Source: Mytilisepta virgata (lineage: Eukaryota > Mollusca > Bivalvia > Mytilida > Mytilidae). Taken from it: a DNA stretch of 64,000 bases. Below, piece after piece: positions 12,101-23,174 of this stretch (position 1 is the first letter of the stretch; every line of letters begins with the position of its first letter). The stretch spans positions 50,360,150-50,424,149 of the forward strand of contig CM051514.1 of assembly GCA_028015205.1 (NCBI GenBank). The letters are read 5' to 3'. The notes beneath the pieces are model-generated. The model ran no database searches and was not told where the DNA came from. It worked only from the letters and a program-made list of their open reading frames with translations. A program made the translations under genes and the position numbers.

Positions 12101-13460
12101 ATCGTGATCCCCTGTCCAAAACCTACAACACAAGGAAGACTGGATGTAATAACCATGATAATATCACCAATATTGTATGATCTGGATTGATCATGACCAC
12201 CTTTCCAAAACCTACAACACAAGGAAGACTGGATGTAATAAACATGATAATATCACCAATATTGTATGACTCAATTGATCATGACCACCTGTCCAAAACC
12301 TACAACACAAGGAAGACTGGATGTAATAAACATGATAATATCACCAATATTGTATGACTCAATTGATCATGACCACCTTTCCAAAACCTACAACACAAGG
12401 AAGACTGGATGTAATAACCATGATAATATCACCAATATTGTATGATCCCGTGTCCAAAACCTACAACACAAGGAAGACTGGATGTAATAACCATGATAAT
12501 ATCACCAATATTGTATGATCTGGATTGATCATGACCACCTTTCCAAAACCTACAACACAAGGAAGACTGGATGTAATAAACATGATAATATCACCAATAT
12601 TGTATGATCTGGATTGATCGTGATCCCCTGTCCAAAACCTACAACACAAGGAAGACTGGATGTAATAACCATGATAATATCACCAATATTGTATGATCTG
12701 GATTGATCATGACCACCTTTCCAAAACCTACAACACAAGGAAGACTGGATGTAATAAACATGATAATATCACCAATATTGTATGATCTGGATTGATCGTG
12801 ATCCCCTGTCCAAAACCTACAACACAAGGAAGACTGGATGTAATAAACATGATAATATCACCAATATTGTATGACTCAATTGATCATGACCACCTTTCCA
12901 AAACCTACAACACAAGGAAGACTGGATGTAATAACCATGATAATATCACCAATATTGTATGATCTGGATTGATCATGACCACCTTTCCAAAACCTACAAC
13001 ACAAGGAAGACTGGATGTAATAACCATGATAATATCACCAATATTGTATGATCTGGATTGATCATGACCACCTTTCCAAAACCTACAACACAAGGAAGAC
13101 TGGATGTAATAACCATGATAATATCACCAATATTGTATGATCTGGATTGATCATGACCACCTTTCCAAAACCTACAACACAAGGAAGACTGGATGTAATA
13201 AACATGATAATATCACCAATATTGTATGACTCAATTGATCATGACCACCTTTCCAAAACCTACAACACAAGGAAGACTGGATGTAATAACCATGATAATA
13301 TCACCAATATTGTATGATCTGGATTGATCATGACCACCTTTCCAAAACCTACAACACAAGGAAGACTGGATGTAATAACCATGATAATATCACCAATATT
13401 GTATGATCCCGTGTCCAAAACCTACAACACAAGGAAGACTGGATGTAATAACTGTGATAC
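9124..13460 (-). repeat. Satellite/minisatellite array, 86-89 bp x 50
   Basis: I counted 50 occurrences of 'ggaagactgg' in 4337 bp. The commonest unit is 89 bp. Variants are a unit with 'gactcaattgatcatgacc' (88 bp) and short units in which 'gatctggattgatcgtgatc' is deleted. The unit contains the self-complementary step 'aatatcaccaatatt'. Overlapping 62-residue frames on the minus strand are artefacts of the period not being a multiple of three. Edge units (9124, 13440) carry 'taataactgtgata' in place of 'taaccatgata', as expected for array margins. Confidence 0.96.
10530..13378. repeat. 1404-bp higher-order duplication inside the satellite
   Basis: Variant units recur with an exact offset of 1404 bp: 10571 and 11975 (the 'ccatgaca' variant), 11057 and 12461, 11146 and 12550, 11235 and 12639, 11501 and 12905, 11590 and 12994. 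The pattern breaks before about 10530 and after about 13378. Thus a block of about 16 units was duplicated in tandem and has stayed in register. A smaller 444-bp (five-unit) period is visible near 10036-10480. Confidence 0.88.
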
Positions 13461-14561
13461 CAACCCAACTCATCATAACAACAATCAAATCTCAGAACCA
13501 ATGTCTTAACACACAACAACCACAAGTGATCACAGGATCTGGTTTCATTCCTCAAACTTCTGAATATTTCCTCAAATTCTAAATTTCCATCAATGATTGT
13601 TCAGAAATTGAGTAAATTTAGAAAACCCAGGCCACATCTTCCATCCATGGGGTCAATGCAACCTCATATCTTGACACCACAAGTCCAACAAATCACATGA
13701 GAATCTAGATCTTATGACCAGGAGTCCAATATACCCCCAGATCTGATAACCAAAAGCCCCACTACACCTATTTACCATATGCAAGGTCATACCTAACAAA
13801 CAAAACAATGACACAGCATAAACAGCAGTAACCATGTATTTTCAATATTTTAACCAAAACACTACAAACAGCTGATGGCTAAATTTCAAAACTGTGATTA
13901 TGATTAAAAATTTTAAATCTTAAGCTTCATTTTAGAAATTACTGATCTATATTTATGTCAAAATGGCAAAATATCATATTCTGGCAGATACTGTTATAAA
14001 GTTAATGGAATTAACTGGTAATTTCACTGTAAGATTCAATAAACAACCTGGTAATACGGTATTTAATTATCAAACATTAATGGATTCCTTCCTCATTTTC
14101 TCAAATATATTATAATATCCAGATTAATTAAATTTTCATACTTTTCAATTATATCTCATAAGGTACGTTGGCAAATAAATGAATTCTGATTTAAGTATTA
14201 TATATTGGAGACCTGAATATTACTCTGAAAATAAGTTCCACATAATACACAGTGAAACTTATCTAAACCAAAAGTCACTATAAACAGCCCATCTGTAGGG
14301 GTGGCCAGTTTATTGAAAATTAAAGTCAGACAAGAGTTATTTCCCTTTAATATAAAATCTTTTGTATTTTTTTAAAAGGCAGGGACTTCAGAATTTAGCC
14401 GATATATGGAGAGAACCGGTTCTTAGAGGGATGGGTTTTAAGAAGTTTTACTGTAAATGGTAATGGTACCGTAAATGTTCCAGAATGATATACATTCAAT
14501 CCTACTGTAAAATACCTCTGTAAAGGGCACAATGAGAAAGGCTTGTAAAAGGAACCTCAAT
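13461..14561. other. No gene seen; possible relic repeat near the right edge
   Basis: No supported coding region. 14260-14561 contains phrases such as 'ctgtaaaatacctctgtaaagggcac' that resemble an invertebrate repeat built on 'aaagggcac'. The sequence resumes with 'aaagggcac' just after 15295, so the next element may have inserted into it. Confidence 0.35.
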
Positions 14562-15294
14562 ACTAGAGACTCATGCACCTGGCTTTTATTAGGCCATTAT
14601 AAAATATGAGCTCTTTTGTATCCACAAGGTTTTAAAGGAAACACAAAATGCCAAAATAACCTTGATATTTGACCTTTGACCTCAAAAAAAGTGGATCATT
14701 TGCATCTGTCCTTCCATATGAGATATGTGACAACTTTGGTTAAAGTCTGCCCATTAGTTCCTGAGCAAATGACAAAAAAGTCTTTTCTCATATGGATTCA
14801 ATAGAATCTTTGAACAGCCTCAGCTGTCAGTCGGTATGATGAACCTCAACCAAAAGTGAAATGTTTGTAGAGGGTACTGTCATCATCAATCCTGCAAAGT
14901 TTCAAAACTTTTCATAATGTAGTTTCAGAGAAGAATTTTGAAAATTGACCAATTAAAATCGAATATGGCCTCTGGCGACCATGCTGTCAAAGGTGGAGAG
15001 TTGGTAGAGGTCCTTCCATACATCATTCCAGTCAACTTTGGTTACAATTTGCCCATTAGTTCCTGAGCAAATGACATCAAAGTCCTTTCCCATATGGTTT
15101 CAATGGAAAATTTGAACAGCAGCAGCCATCAGTTGAGAAGATGAATCTCAACCAGAAGTGGATCCTTTTGTAGCGGGTATAGTTTTCATCACTCCTACAA
15201 AGTTTCAAAACATTTCATAAAGTAGTTTCAGAGCAGAAGATTTTTGAAAATTGGCCAATAAAAATCAAAGATGGCCTATAGGCCAGGTGAGCTA
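14562..15294 (+). mobile_element. Diverged member of the hairpin-ended family
   Basis: The right end is clear: 'gatggcctataggccaggtgagctaa' contains the GGCC-TATA-GGCC hairpin and the family terminus. The left end 'ctagagactcatgcacctgg' is a decayed form of the family start. Inside are two diverged units of about 240 bp sharing 'cccattagttcctgagcaaatgac' and 'tttcaaaactttt' phrases. There is no coding content. Confidence 0.6.
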
Positions 15295-15545
15295 ATAAAG
15301 GGCACCTGAATTTTAAGGGCACTTTTTTCTTGTCCCTTAAATGTCCTTTATGTCAATGGGCCAGGAAGTGGTTAATACAACAAATATACCAAAATTATGC
15401 AGCGATGGGACTATCATCTGTGTGGGTCCATACTAGTTTTATTTTTTACAAAAGTCACACCGTAACTAATATTAGGTAATCTATGTAAATGCAAATTACT
15501 CTGAATCCATTGTCATTGAAACAATAAGTAAATCTTCAAACAAAC

Positions 15546-15730
15546 CTGATTCTGAAGACTGTTTTCTGTCACACAGACCATATCCTCTGATGGCAGGCTA
15601 CAGTCCGTCACAGTTAAAATAAATGGTGGAGCACTATCCTGATGGAGTCGTTTCATAGAAATCGTTCTTACATTGTTGACGTGTGAACTCATAGTTAGTA
15701 GCTCGGTAATTAACTCTCGCACACTTAATC
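15546..15730 (-). CDS. Predicted internal exon of an unidentified minus-strand gene
   Basis: The minus strand shows an acceptor 'catcttgtag', a 185-nt open stretch, then 'aatcag' followed by a GTTTGT donor. It starts with two bases completing a codon (intron phase 1) and encodes 61 further residues, ending in phase 0. The peptide begins LSVRELITELLTM and contains PPFILTVTD and LPSEDMVCV. Composition and codon usage look protein-coding, unlike the AT-rich flanks. I do not recognise the family. Neighbouring exons were not found, so partner exons may lie outside the window or across very long introns. Confidence is moderate because the evidence is splice signals and open frame only. Confidence 0.5.
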
Positions 15731-17420
15731 CTACAAGATGTCAGTTTGTGATCATGCCAAAGAGCAATTTAGGCACATATTTTTTTTTTTAAAATCTCCT
15801 GAAAACTAGATTCTCGGATTGAAATCAATGTAAGAGTCACACAGCACAAGCAAAGAACAAGCAATTATAACTGTAAAGATGTTATCTGATGTTTTTAAAC
15901 ACCTCCCTACTTCAATAACTATTCAATTGTCTAACTAATGACCAATCATGTGATAATATCGTGATTAAAATTCACAAATATATTTTATCCTGTTGTTCAC
16001 ATTTTTTTTCTTCTTTGAAAATCAATGTTCAAACACCTGCTCAAAGGTAAGAAATTTTTTACTTTAAATTTTAAAATTTAATTATCTTTCTGAAAAATTG
16101 AAATCAATAAGTTTGTGTGTACCAATATGCATTTACCTTATAAATGGTAATCCTAATCTCTGGCTCTCATGCCAAATGATAATCAAAATTAATCTATAAA
16201 AAAACAACGCTGATAATGCTAAAAGCTTTTTAAATTTATGTTTCAATCAATTTAATGCACAATATAATTCCAAAACTGACCTTGGTAGAACTATTTTATA
16301 AGTAGAATACTAACTTTGGAGAGGTTTGAATAATATTTATCCAGAAAACTCAACCATTAACAAATACAACTTTGCCACAAATCCTAAAATATTAAATTAA
16401 TAGTCAGCCATATAAAATAGTGCCTCTCGACAACTATTTTAAATCTCTGCCTATGGGAGAATTACAAAATCTATAGAAAACTTAGCATTAACGTAGCAAG
16501 CATTAAGCTTTAGTCGTAACAGTGGCTCAATATCATAAATATACACCGTGATACATATATAATAAATTATTCCATTTGAATGAATTACTTTAACACCTGA
16601 TATTTGTGTGTGGTCAACTTTGTCCTAATTACTATAAATCCATCACAAATGAAACACTGTGTCACAATGAAATTATTTTCCTAAAACTCCATTAAAAAGC
16701 TGTAACTAAACATTTAAATTTCTCTGTCGGAACTGTCCAGTTTACACCGATCAATAAATATTATATAACTTTAATCAGCTTATAAGTTCTAATAATCTTA
16801 TTTCACTGCTAAAAAATGTATTTATAACATGTAACAAACCACATTTACTCAACTGCATAACCAATGTCCGGGTTATGATATAAATAATGTACGTTTTTCC
16901 CACCTTTGTCCAATAATGCAATTTTTATTGGACCTCTGAGGCAATAACTTGACATGTTATCTTAATTTATCATAAAAATATGACAGTTTGAACAATTCTT
17001 ACATTTCATAATCACAATCATGTTTATTTGCATGTTTTAAGTACTTTGGCACAGATTTTTTATTGTTTGTCTCCCCTTGTCCAGCAACCAACCAAGTATT
17101 CAAAATAAGCAGCACTTATAATCCTCATATCCACTGTATATGCCTTTCCTTAAATTTTCTGATTGTATAAATTTCAAACTTCAACAAGCAAAATACTATT
17201 TGACAAGATCAAATCACTGAGACACAAACTTCTGTATCATATTCTAGTTCTGAATCATCAGTGAATGGGTTTATTTTTCATTTATATAATATATTTACTT
17301 TTAGACTCCATTGAAAAGTTATATTTAAAATTTGCCTTTCAGAAATTAAAGAATGATTTTTTTTTTTTTTTTTTTTTGCAAAAAGAGAACAGGGACATTT
17401 TTTTTTTCTTTTTTGCAAAA
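15731..17420. other. AT-rich stretch, probably intronic; nothing recognised
   Basis: No coding region, repeat or RNA gene stands out. Two T-rich runs at about 17357-17375 and 17399-17414 flank repeated 'gcaaaaa.gagaacaggg' phrases at 17378 and 17415. Confidence 0.45.
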
Positions 17421-17427
17421 ATGAGAA

Positions 17428-18497
17428 CAGGGAAAAACCCCTGCCATCATCATCATGACCAAAAGTGTATGATTACAAAGTTCGCCTTGTTCCCCTACTA
17501 ATTTTAGTGTGTGGCTGTGTTGCTCCCCGAGATGCAACCTATAGCAAGTAAAATGATTGTAGGTCCCTTGGTATAGGAGAACTGAACTCGGACGTAAAAC
17601 TTTACCTAAGTCAACGAAGCACAATAAGTAGGTCAGAGTGACCTAATTTTAGTGGGAAGCCATTACTCTCAGAGATGCACCCTGACACCAAGTAATATAA
17701 TTGTAGGTCCCTTGGTATTGGAGAACTGAACTCTGGCGTAAAACTTAACCTAAGTCAATGAAGTGCAATAAGTAGGTCAGAGTGACCTAATTTTGGTTGG
17801 AGGCTGTGTTACTCCTCAAGATGCACCCTAACAGTAAGTAATATGATTGTAAGTCCCTTGGTATCGGAGAACTGAACTCGAATGTAAAACTTAACCTCAG
17901 TCAATGCAGCACGATAAGTAGGTCAGAGTGACCTAATTTTGGTGGGAGGCTGTGTTGCTTCATGTGATGCACCCTGCCACCAAGTAATATGATTATAGGT
18001 CACTTGGTATCGGAGAACTAAACTTGAACGTAAAACTTAACCTCAGTCAATGAAGCAAGATAGGTAGGTCTCAGAGTGACTTAATTTTGGTGGGAAGCTG
18101 TGTTACTCCCTGAGATCCACCCTGACACCAAGTAATATGATTGTAAGTTCCTTGGTATTAGAGAACTGAAATCAGATGTAAAACTTAACCTAAGTCAATG
18201 AAACACATTAAGTAGGTCAGAATGACCTAATTTTGGTGGAAGGCTGTGTTACAGGTACTCCACACCCCTAGAAATATGATTGTAGGTCACTTTGTATGTT
18301 AAAACTAATTTTTGACATACTTAAAAGCAAGTCAACCGTGTAATGTGGGCCATGTAACCTTCACCTTATGTCACATGGTCAGTCTCTTCAATGTGCACCT
18401 GCACACAAAAATATGACCCTATGTCAACTACTAACTGAGAACTGGCTGTGGATGCGCACACGAATGTGGACGCCGGGGGTACTCCATTAGTCCCCCT
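17428..18497 (+). mobile_element. Third tandem-cored element with a hairpin near each end
   Basis: A hairpin-forming CAGGG-AAAAAC-CCCTG lies at 17428-17443 and a GGGGGTACT-CCATT-AGTCCCCC hairpin at about 18475-18497. Between them are six tandem ~145-bp units. The sequence is unrelated to the other two tandem-cored families. The right side has 'gtggacgccgggg' next to its hairpin, recalling the GAC-rich subterminal tract of those families. Exact ends and target duplication were not resolved. Confidence 0.5.
17500..18300 (+). repeat. Tandem repeat, ~145 bp x 6
   Basis: The phrase 'gattgtaggtccc' or close variants recurs at about 17555, 17699, 17844, 17989, 18136 and 18276. Units also share 'aagtaggtcagagtgaccta' and 'ggagaactgaact'. 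Divergence rises toward the right edge. Confidence 0.9.
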
Positions 18498-18546
18498 CCA
18501 CTTTGTTGAGATGAACTAATGATAAAACTATTAAGAATGTTATTAA

Positions 18547-18577
18547 TTCGCCTCCAAACTGTGTTTGGAAAGGCGAA
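18547..18577. repeat. 31-bp inverted repeat (hairpin)
   Basis: TTCGCCT pairs with AGGCGAA and CCAAAC with GTTTGG around a short loop, with a one-base bulge. There is no following T-run in a gene context, so no terminator role is claimed. It may be the edge of another repeat. Confidence 0.6.
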
Positions 18578-19420
18578 GTATTGTAATTGTACCATTTTTT
18601 CTGCCACAAATCTTGTTGCGGTCGTTTGCAAAACTGCTGCATATTTAGCCGTGAAAATTTACATGTGAATAGATTATAATGTAGAACAGTGCACCTTGGT
18701 ATAGGTTTTTTGATGCATGAAGGGGAAATGTGCTTAATTAGCCTGTTAATTTTCTCTATGAAATGCTATTTATAGATTTTAAATTGAGATCAAGGTTGCT
18801 TATCATTTACTCAATTGTGTTATAATAATACAGTCTGATGAATTAATAAATTTCTATGAAATGTTGTGAACTATTTATTTTCTGATTTTATCAAATAACA
18901 ATCAAGAAGGTTTTATTAACTTTAATATTTACCCAAATTGAATCACGCGCTGATTTTGAGTATGTAGTTATTTTGATTGTGAATAAATTGGGTCAACACA
19001 TACTACTGCCGGTTTATAAATAGATATAGTCCAAACTTATATATAGCCGTGCACATGGTTCAAGCAAACAATGTCTTCTATAGAATTTGATATAATAATT
19101 TTAAAGGGATTAATTGGAATTATTTGCATTAATAGATGCATGTTCAGCAAATGAAAGGTTTTCGACAGTTTCACGGGGAGAGGTGAATTTGTATTCAGTA
19201 GAATACTTCCATCTAGTTGAAACTTTATTTAGCACACATAGTCACTTACTGATATGGCAAAATGAAGAATATGTAATACTGAATGCGTTACTTTACTTTG
19301 TGTACCCCTTAACCCAGCCCCGACTTCCCCCTTCACCTATATCCACCTTTGCCATACCTATGTTTTATCTTTTAACGAAATAATTATATAAAGAATTTAG
19401 ACTGAATCACACTGTTGTAC
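18578..19420. other. No recognised feature
   Basis: AT-rich DNA. The open frame around 19114-19383 has no ATG start or splice support and is not called. Confidence 0.45.
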
Positions 19421-20218
19421 TTGTTCATCCATTACAATTCTGATGCTCAGCCCCTTTCAGTTTTCTGTAATTTGATTTATTCTGATCCATTCAACTGCAT
19501 AAAATCATTTATTGATTCACGGGTACTTAGCATTAAACTAAATAATGTCTACTCCAGCCTTTTATATGACAAAGTATCCCTTTAAAATGTTCAAATGTCT
19601 GTATAACTAGAGGCCTTTCAACATACTGGTCTATTAAGAAGATTTCAACTCATGATGACCTTTAGATTTACTTGGTAATAATACAGATTTTCATTCACAA
19701 AAAAAAACCATTTATATTCTGTCAGATTTAACAGTACTGTAATGTTCATTGTGAATGTGGAGGTAATTGTTAGTAAGACCATAAAATATACTCTCACTTT
19801 AAAATATTGGTCTGGAATCTGTTACTTAGTGCATATCTTTATTAAAATTATAACATAACATATCCTGATATCCTGCATTTATCATAGTTTATCTATGCAA
19901 AAGGTGAAATTTCTGGAAGACCCCTCTTAAATGATCAAACCTATAATTTTCACTTTTTACATGATCATGAGATGTAAATCAGATATACCACTATCAGTTT
20001 AATGCTCTTGGGGATATATCCAATATATAGTAAATACATGTACCTCATACTGATGTTTTATTGCAATCTGTAGGGCGAGTCACACTTACAATGTCTATAT
20101 GACAATTTTACTATTATTACAGGAAATTGTGTCATTCACTCCAAACCTTTCAAATATTTGAAGTTTAAAATCTATTCATAGTCAATGTTTATACTGGTGC
20201 CATTTAAACTAAAGTCCT

Positions 20219-20246
20219 TTATATATATATATATATATATACACAC
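20219..20246. repeat. (TA)n/(AC)n microsatellite
   Basis: About 11 TA dinucleotides are followed by a short ACACAC run, about 80 bp upstream of the gene A start. It is absent from the corresponding place of copy 2. Confidence 0.85.
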
Positions 20247-20323
20247 AGAATTTGAACTCTATTATACCTTTTAAATGGTTTAAATGGCTATGTAACTATA
20301 GGAAGTTATATCATGTTGACAAA

Positions 20324-22030
20324 ATGGCGTCCTCCAAACCCTCAACAGGTTCCATAAGGAAAGGACAAATAGCCTTAGTCTGTGAGTTATGTGAAAATGA
20401 TCCCAAACTGAAGTGGAAATGTTTGAATTGTGGAAGGATGATGTGTCAGAGATGTCGAGATATAGTTCACCCGAAGTTTCCATCAGCCCATGACCATACA
20501 ATTATAGACATTAAGGATGTCCATAAATATAAGGAGGAACAAAAACCAGATTTTACGAAACTGAAGTGTAACGAACATGTCGGACAAAAGTGCTGCCTCT
20601 TCTGTAAACCATGTGACCAACTTGTGTGTCCTCTCTGTATTGCAAAAACTCATAAAAAACATGATTTAATCGAGATCATTGAAGGATATCAGATTAAAGT
20701 GGAGAAATTAAAAATAGACCAGCATAAAATTCAAGAAGGTTTGGAGATATTTTTCAAAGGGCAGAATGAGTTGAAGAAAATCAAATACTTACAAGATTCT
20801 ATATACAAGAAATCTAAACGAGATATTCTGGATTATGAGAAAGTTTTGACAAATGCAGTTAAGACACATATCAATGAACTTGTGAATGACCTTGATCAGA
20901 AATGATACAAAGTTACTAAATCTGTTGATGAAGAAGAGAAGAAAGTGAATAAAAGAAAAGAAACATTACTTCAACAAAACGATGAGGTAAATGACATACT
21001 CAATTCAAACGATGCAGAGAGAGTATTTTCTATAGATTCTATACAAACAAACATAAAACCAGTTAACATTACTTTTAGCCATGTTCCTCAGTTTGTTCCT
21101 GGTGATATCAGAAATATAAAAACAATACATGGAAAACTAGAAGAGATAACCACACCATACAACACAGATATAAAAGTTGCACAAGATTTCTATACAGATC
21201 TTGATACTGTTAGTAGTTTGGCTGTCTGTCCTAATGGTTCATTGTGGATAAAGGATATGTCATTAAAGATTCTACAGAAGGTAACACCTGTAGGAGATAA
21301 ATTGAAAATCCAATCAAAGTTTCAAATAAGTGCTGAAGACATGAGACTTACTCCATCTGGTGACCTACTACTCTGCGTTAAAGGTTCATCAGTGGTTAAA
21401 GTTATACCATCAGGTACAGAGGAAGTGAAGGACTCTCCTTACAATGTATCACCGTTACTACCAATAGGTATACATGTGACACAGGACAATAAAGTTATAA
21501 TAGGGGCTAAAGATGCAAGACCATACTTCCCAGCTGAAGGACCCAGACAGGTTATATTACTGAATCAGTCGGGACGACGGGAGAAAGTCTTCCAGTTTGA
21601 CAGTCATAACCAACCATTATTTACTCTTCCTTATCGTGTAACTAGTACTAGTAATGGTAACATTGGGGTTGTAGATGTGTTATCTGATGATTATCAGGGG
21701 AGGGTTGTTATACTGAACAATGAGGGAGGAATAATCAATATCTATACTGGTCATCCTGATGTGAACACAGAAGACAATCCATTTAAACCAGTTGGAATTG
21801 TCACAACACCATCAGACAACTTTTTTATATTAGACTGTATCAACCATACATTACACATACTGTCCAGTAATGGTGAGATCATTACATACTACAACACTAA
21901 GAAGTTAGGGATAGAGTTACCATTCTCTATGTCATTCAGTCAAACTGGACAGTTATATATTGGATGTGATACATACAACAACAGTGAACAAAAAGCCAAA
22001 ATATACAAAATAGAAGACTTTATACGGTAA
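20324..22030 (+). pseudogene. RING-less B-box/coiled-coil/beta-propeller (TRIM-like) gene A, interrupted by an in-frame TGA
   Basis: The frame stays open for 568 codons except for one TGA at 20903-20905 (codon 194). I place the start at ATG 20324 (MASSKPSTGS) because gene B starts identically and upstream residues are not conserved. A B-box1-like zinc finger (C20, C23, C33, C36, C41, C44, H49, H58) and a canonical B-box2 (C82, H85, C94, C97, C102, C105, H110, H113) precede a charged coiled coil at about 118-250. The rest, about 270-567, carries repeats with 'GDLLL', 'GNIGVVD' and 'GRVVILNNEGG' strand-turn motifs, as in NHL-type beta-propellers. There is no RING, so ligase activity is not expected by itself. 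Molluscs have large RING-less TRIM-like families. Both halves remain clean, so this is a recent nonsense mutation, a readthrough codon or a sequencing error. If TGA is honoured, a 193-residue B-box/coiled-coil protein results. Confidence 0.82.
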
Positions 22031-22132
22031 TCTGTATACATTGTTAAATGGAATTGGAGAGTTATTATTGTTACATTTTCAAAATATATACCGGGTACAA
22101 ATATTTAAATTTTAACAATATTGCATTTCAAG

Positions 22133-22527
22133 TTAAGGATGATCGCTGGTCTAATAGGAAATAATAGGATTTGAAATAGGTGTTTTAGTTTGAGAGAACA
22201 TATGAATAGTAAACAAATAAGCAAGAAAAAAATATAGATTCATGTGCTCATTTTAGTGCTATAAAGCCTTGAAAATTTGCAGGAAATAGGTTTTCTCTGG
22301 ATGTTTCATTGTCTTTGCATTTGCAACTTCAGTTTCTGAAAATGTATGAAAAAAAAAGGATTTCATGAAATTTTGTCAAATACCATTTTAAGGTATATAT
22401 GATTGAATTATAAAAGAAAAAATGGGGGTTCATGGGCAAAAAATTTAATGTTTAAGAAATGGATAAAACCTGAGGATTCCGAAAATCTGACAAAAAGACC
22501 AAAAACATGACCAGCGAGCATCCTTAA
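22133..22527. mobile_element. 395-bp MITE with 19-bp terminal inverted repeats and TTAA ends
   Basis: The left end TTAAGGATGATCGCTGGTC and the reverse complement of the right end TTAAGGATGCTCGCTGGTC match at 18 of 19 positions. If the outer TTAA is the target duplication, this fits TTAA-specific superfamilies (piggyBac or Kolobok), and a purine-starting terminus (GG) favours Kolobok. It has no coding capacity. It lies 102 bp after the stop of gene A and no equivalent follows gene B, so it may have inserted after the gene duplication. Confidence 0.78.
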
Positions 22528-23066
22528 GTGCTGTTTCCAATGAACTTCTTGTGTTAAATCTTGATGTTGTATCACAGATTATAGTTTTGATGTTAAATAA
22601 GAGGCTCTATAATTACTTGGCATTGTTGTTATATTACATATATATAAAAAGGACAAATATACCTAAGGAGCAATCAAAAAAACGTAATCCATTGGACAGA
22701 CAAACCTGGGAAGACAAACGAACAACCACAAGCGCAACAAATAAATGGGATTTCTCTTGATCAGTTTTCATGTTATATTTAATTTTATGCTCAAAACTTA
22801 TTTGACATTTCTTGTATTTTGTTTTGGTTTTATATTATATGATAAGATCTGTAATCATTTGGGATCTCCTTAATTCTGGTGTTATATAATTAGTTTATAA
22901 TTATTCACAAATTAATCAACTAATGTGTTAATGTAAAGAATTATTCTTACAGTCTGCCCTCTGGATGTAATTATTCCTCTAAGTGTTCAATTTGTTTGGA
23001 TGTTGTCTCACTGAGACTTATCCCTTTTCCTTACATTTTTGGTAAAAATATGCATCCTAAATTCTA
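22528..23066. other. No recognised feature
   Basis: AT-rich DNA without supported genes. Confidence 0.45.
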
Positions 23067-23069
23067 TAA

Positions 23070-23174
23070 TGATTAGTTCAAGATTGCTCCGACGTCCGAT
23101 GGCCTTTTTTGTGATATGGCCCCAGCATATCACAAAAAAGGCCTTCAGACGTCAGAGCAATCTCGGACTATATA
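23070..23174. mobile_element. Foldback element (~50-bp inverted arms)
   Basis: The left arm containing 'gattgctccgacgtccga' and 'ggccttttttgtgatatg' is mirrored by the right arm 'catatcacaaaaaaggcc' and 'gacgtcagagcaatct', with a spacer of about 8 bp. Pairing weakens but continues outward to 'tagt..' and '..acta'. A hairpin DNA element or inverted duplication is likely. The open frame spanning it is not a gene. Confidence 0.75.

Larger units (their letters stand above)
19421..22030 (+). repeat. Segmental duplication, copy 1 (with TRIM-like gene A)
   Basis: From about 19421 the sequence matches 25866 onward in the same orientation. Shared blocks are the 'ttctgtaatttgatt..' block, 'aactagaggcctttcaacatactggtctattaa', 'aattgttagtaagacca..aaatatactctcactttaaaatattg', 'ctgatgttttattgcaatctg', and then the gene. 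The match is collinear. Copy 1 is shorter because copy 2 carries at least three insertions. The duplication is therefore genomic and includes at least 0.9 kb of upstream DNA. Confidence 0.88.

Noticed and set aside
9152..13182. Many overlapping 62-residue minus-strand open frames
   Set aside because: They are the satellite unit read across two copies; start and stop positions follow the repeat period, and no independent coding evidence exists.
9124..13460. CRISPR-like array
   Set aside because: Units are contiguous tandem copies without unique spacers, and the DNA is clearly eukaryotic.
19114..19383. 89-residue plus-strand frame upstream of gene A
   Set aside because: Its start is TTG, no splice sites bound it and it has no motif.
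20252..20323. Extended N-terminus for gene A starting 24 codons upstream
   Set aside because: Not an ATG and not conserved before gene B; ATG 20324 is shared by both paralogues.
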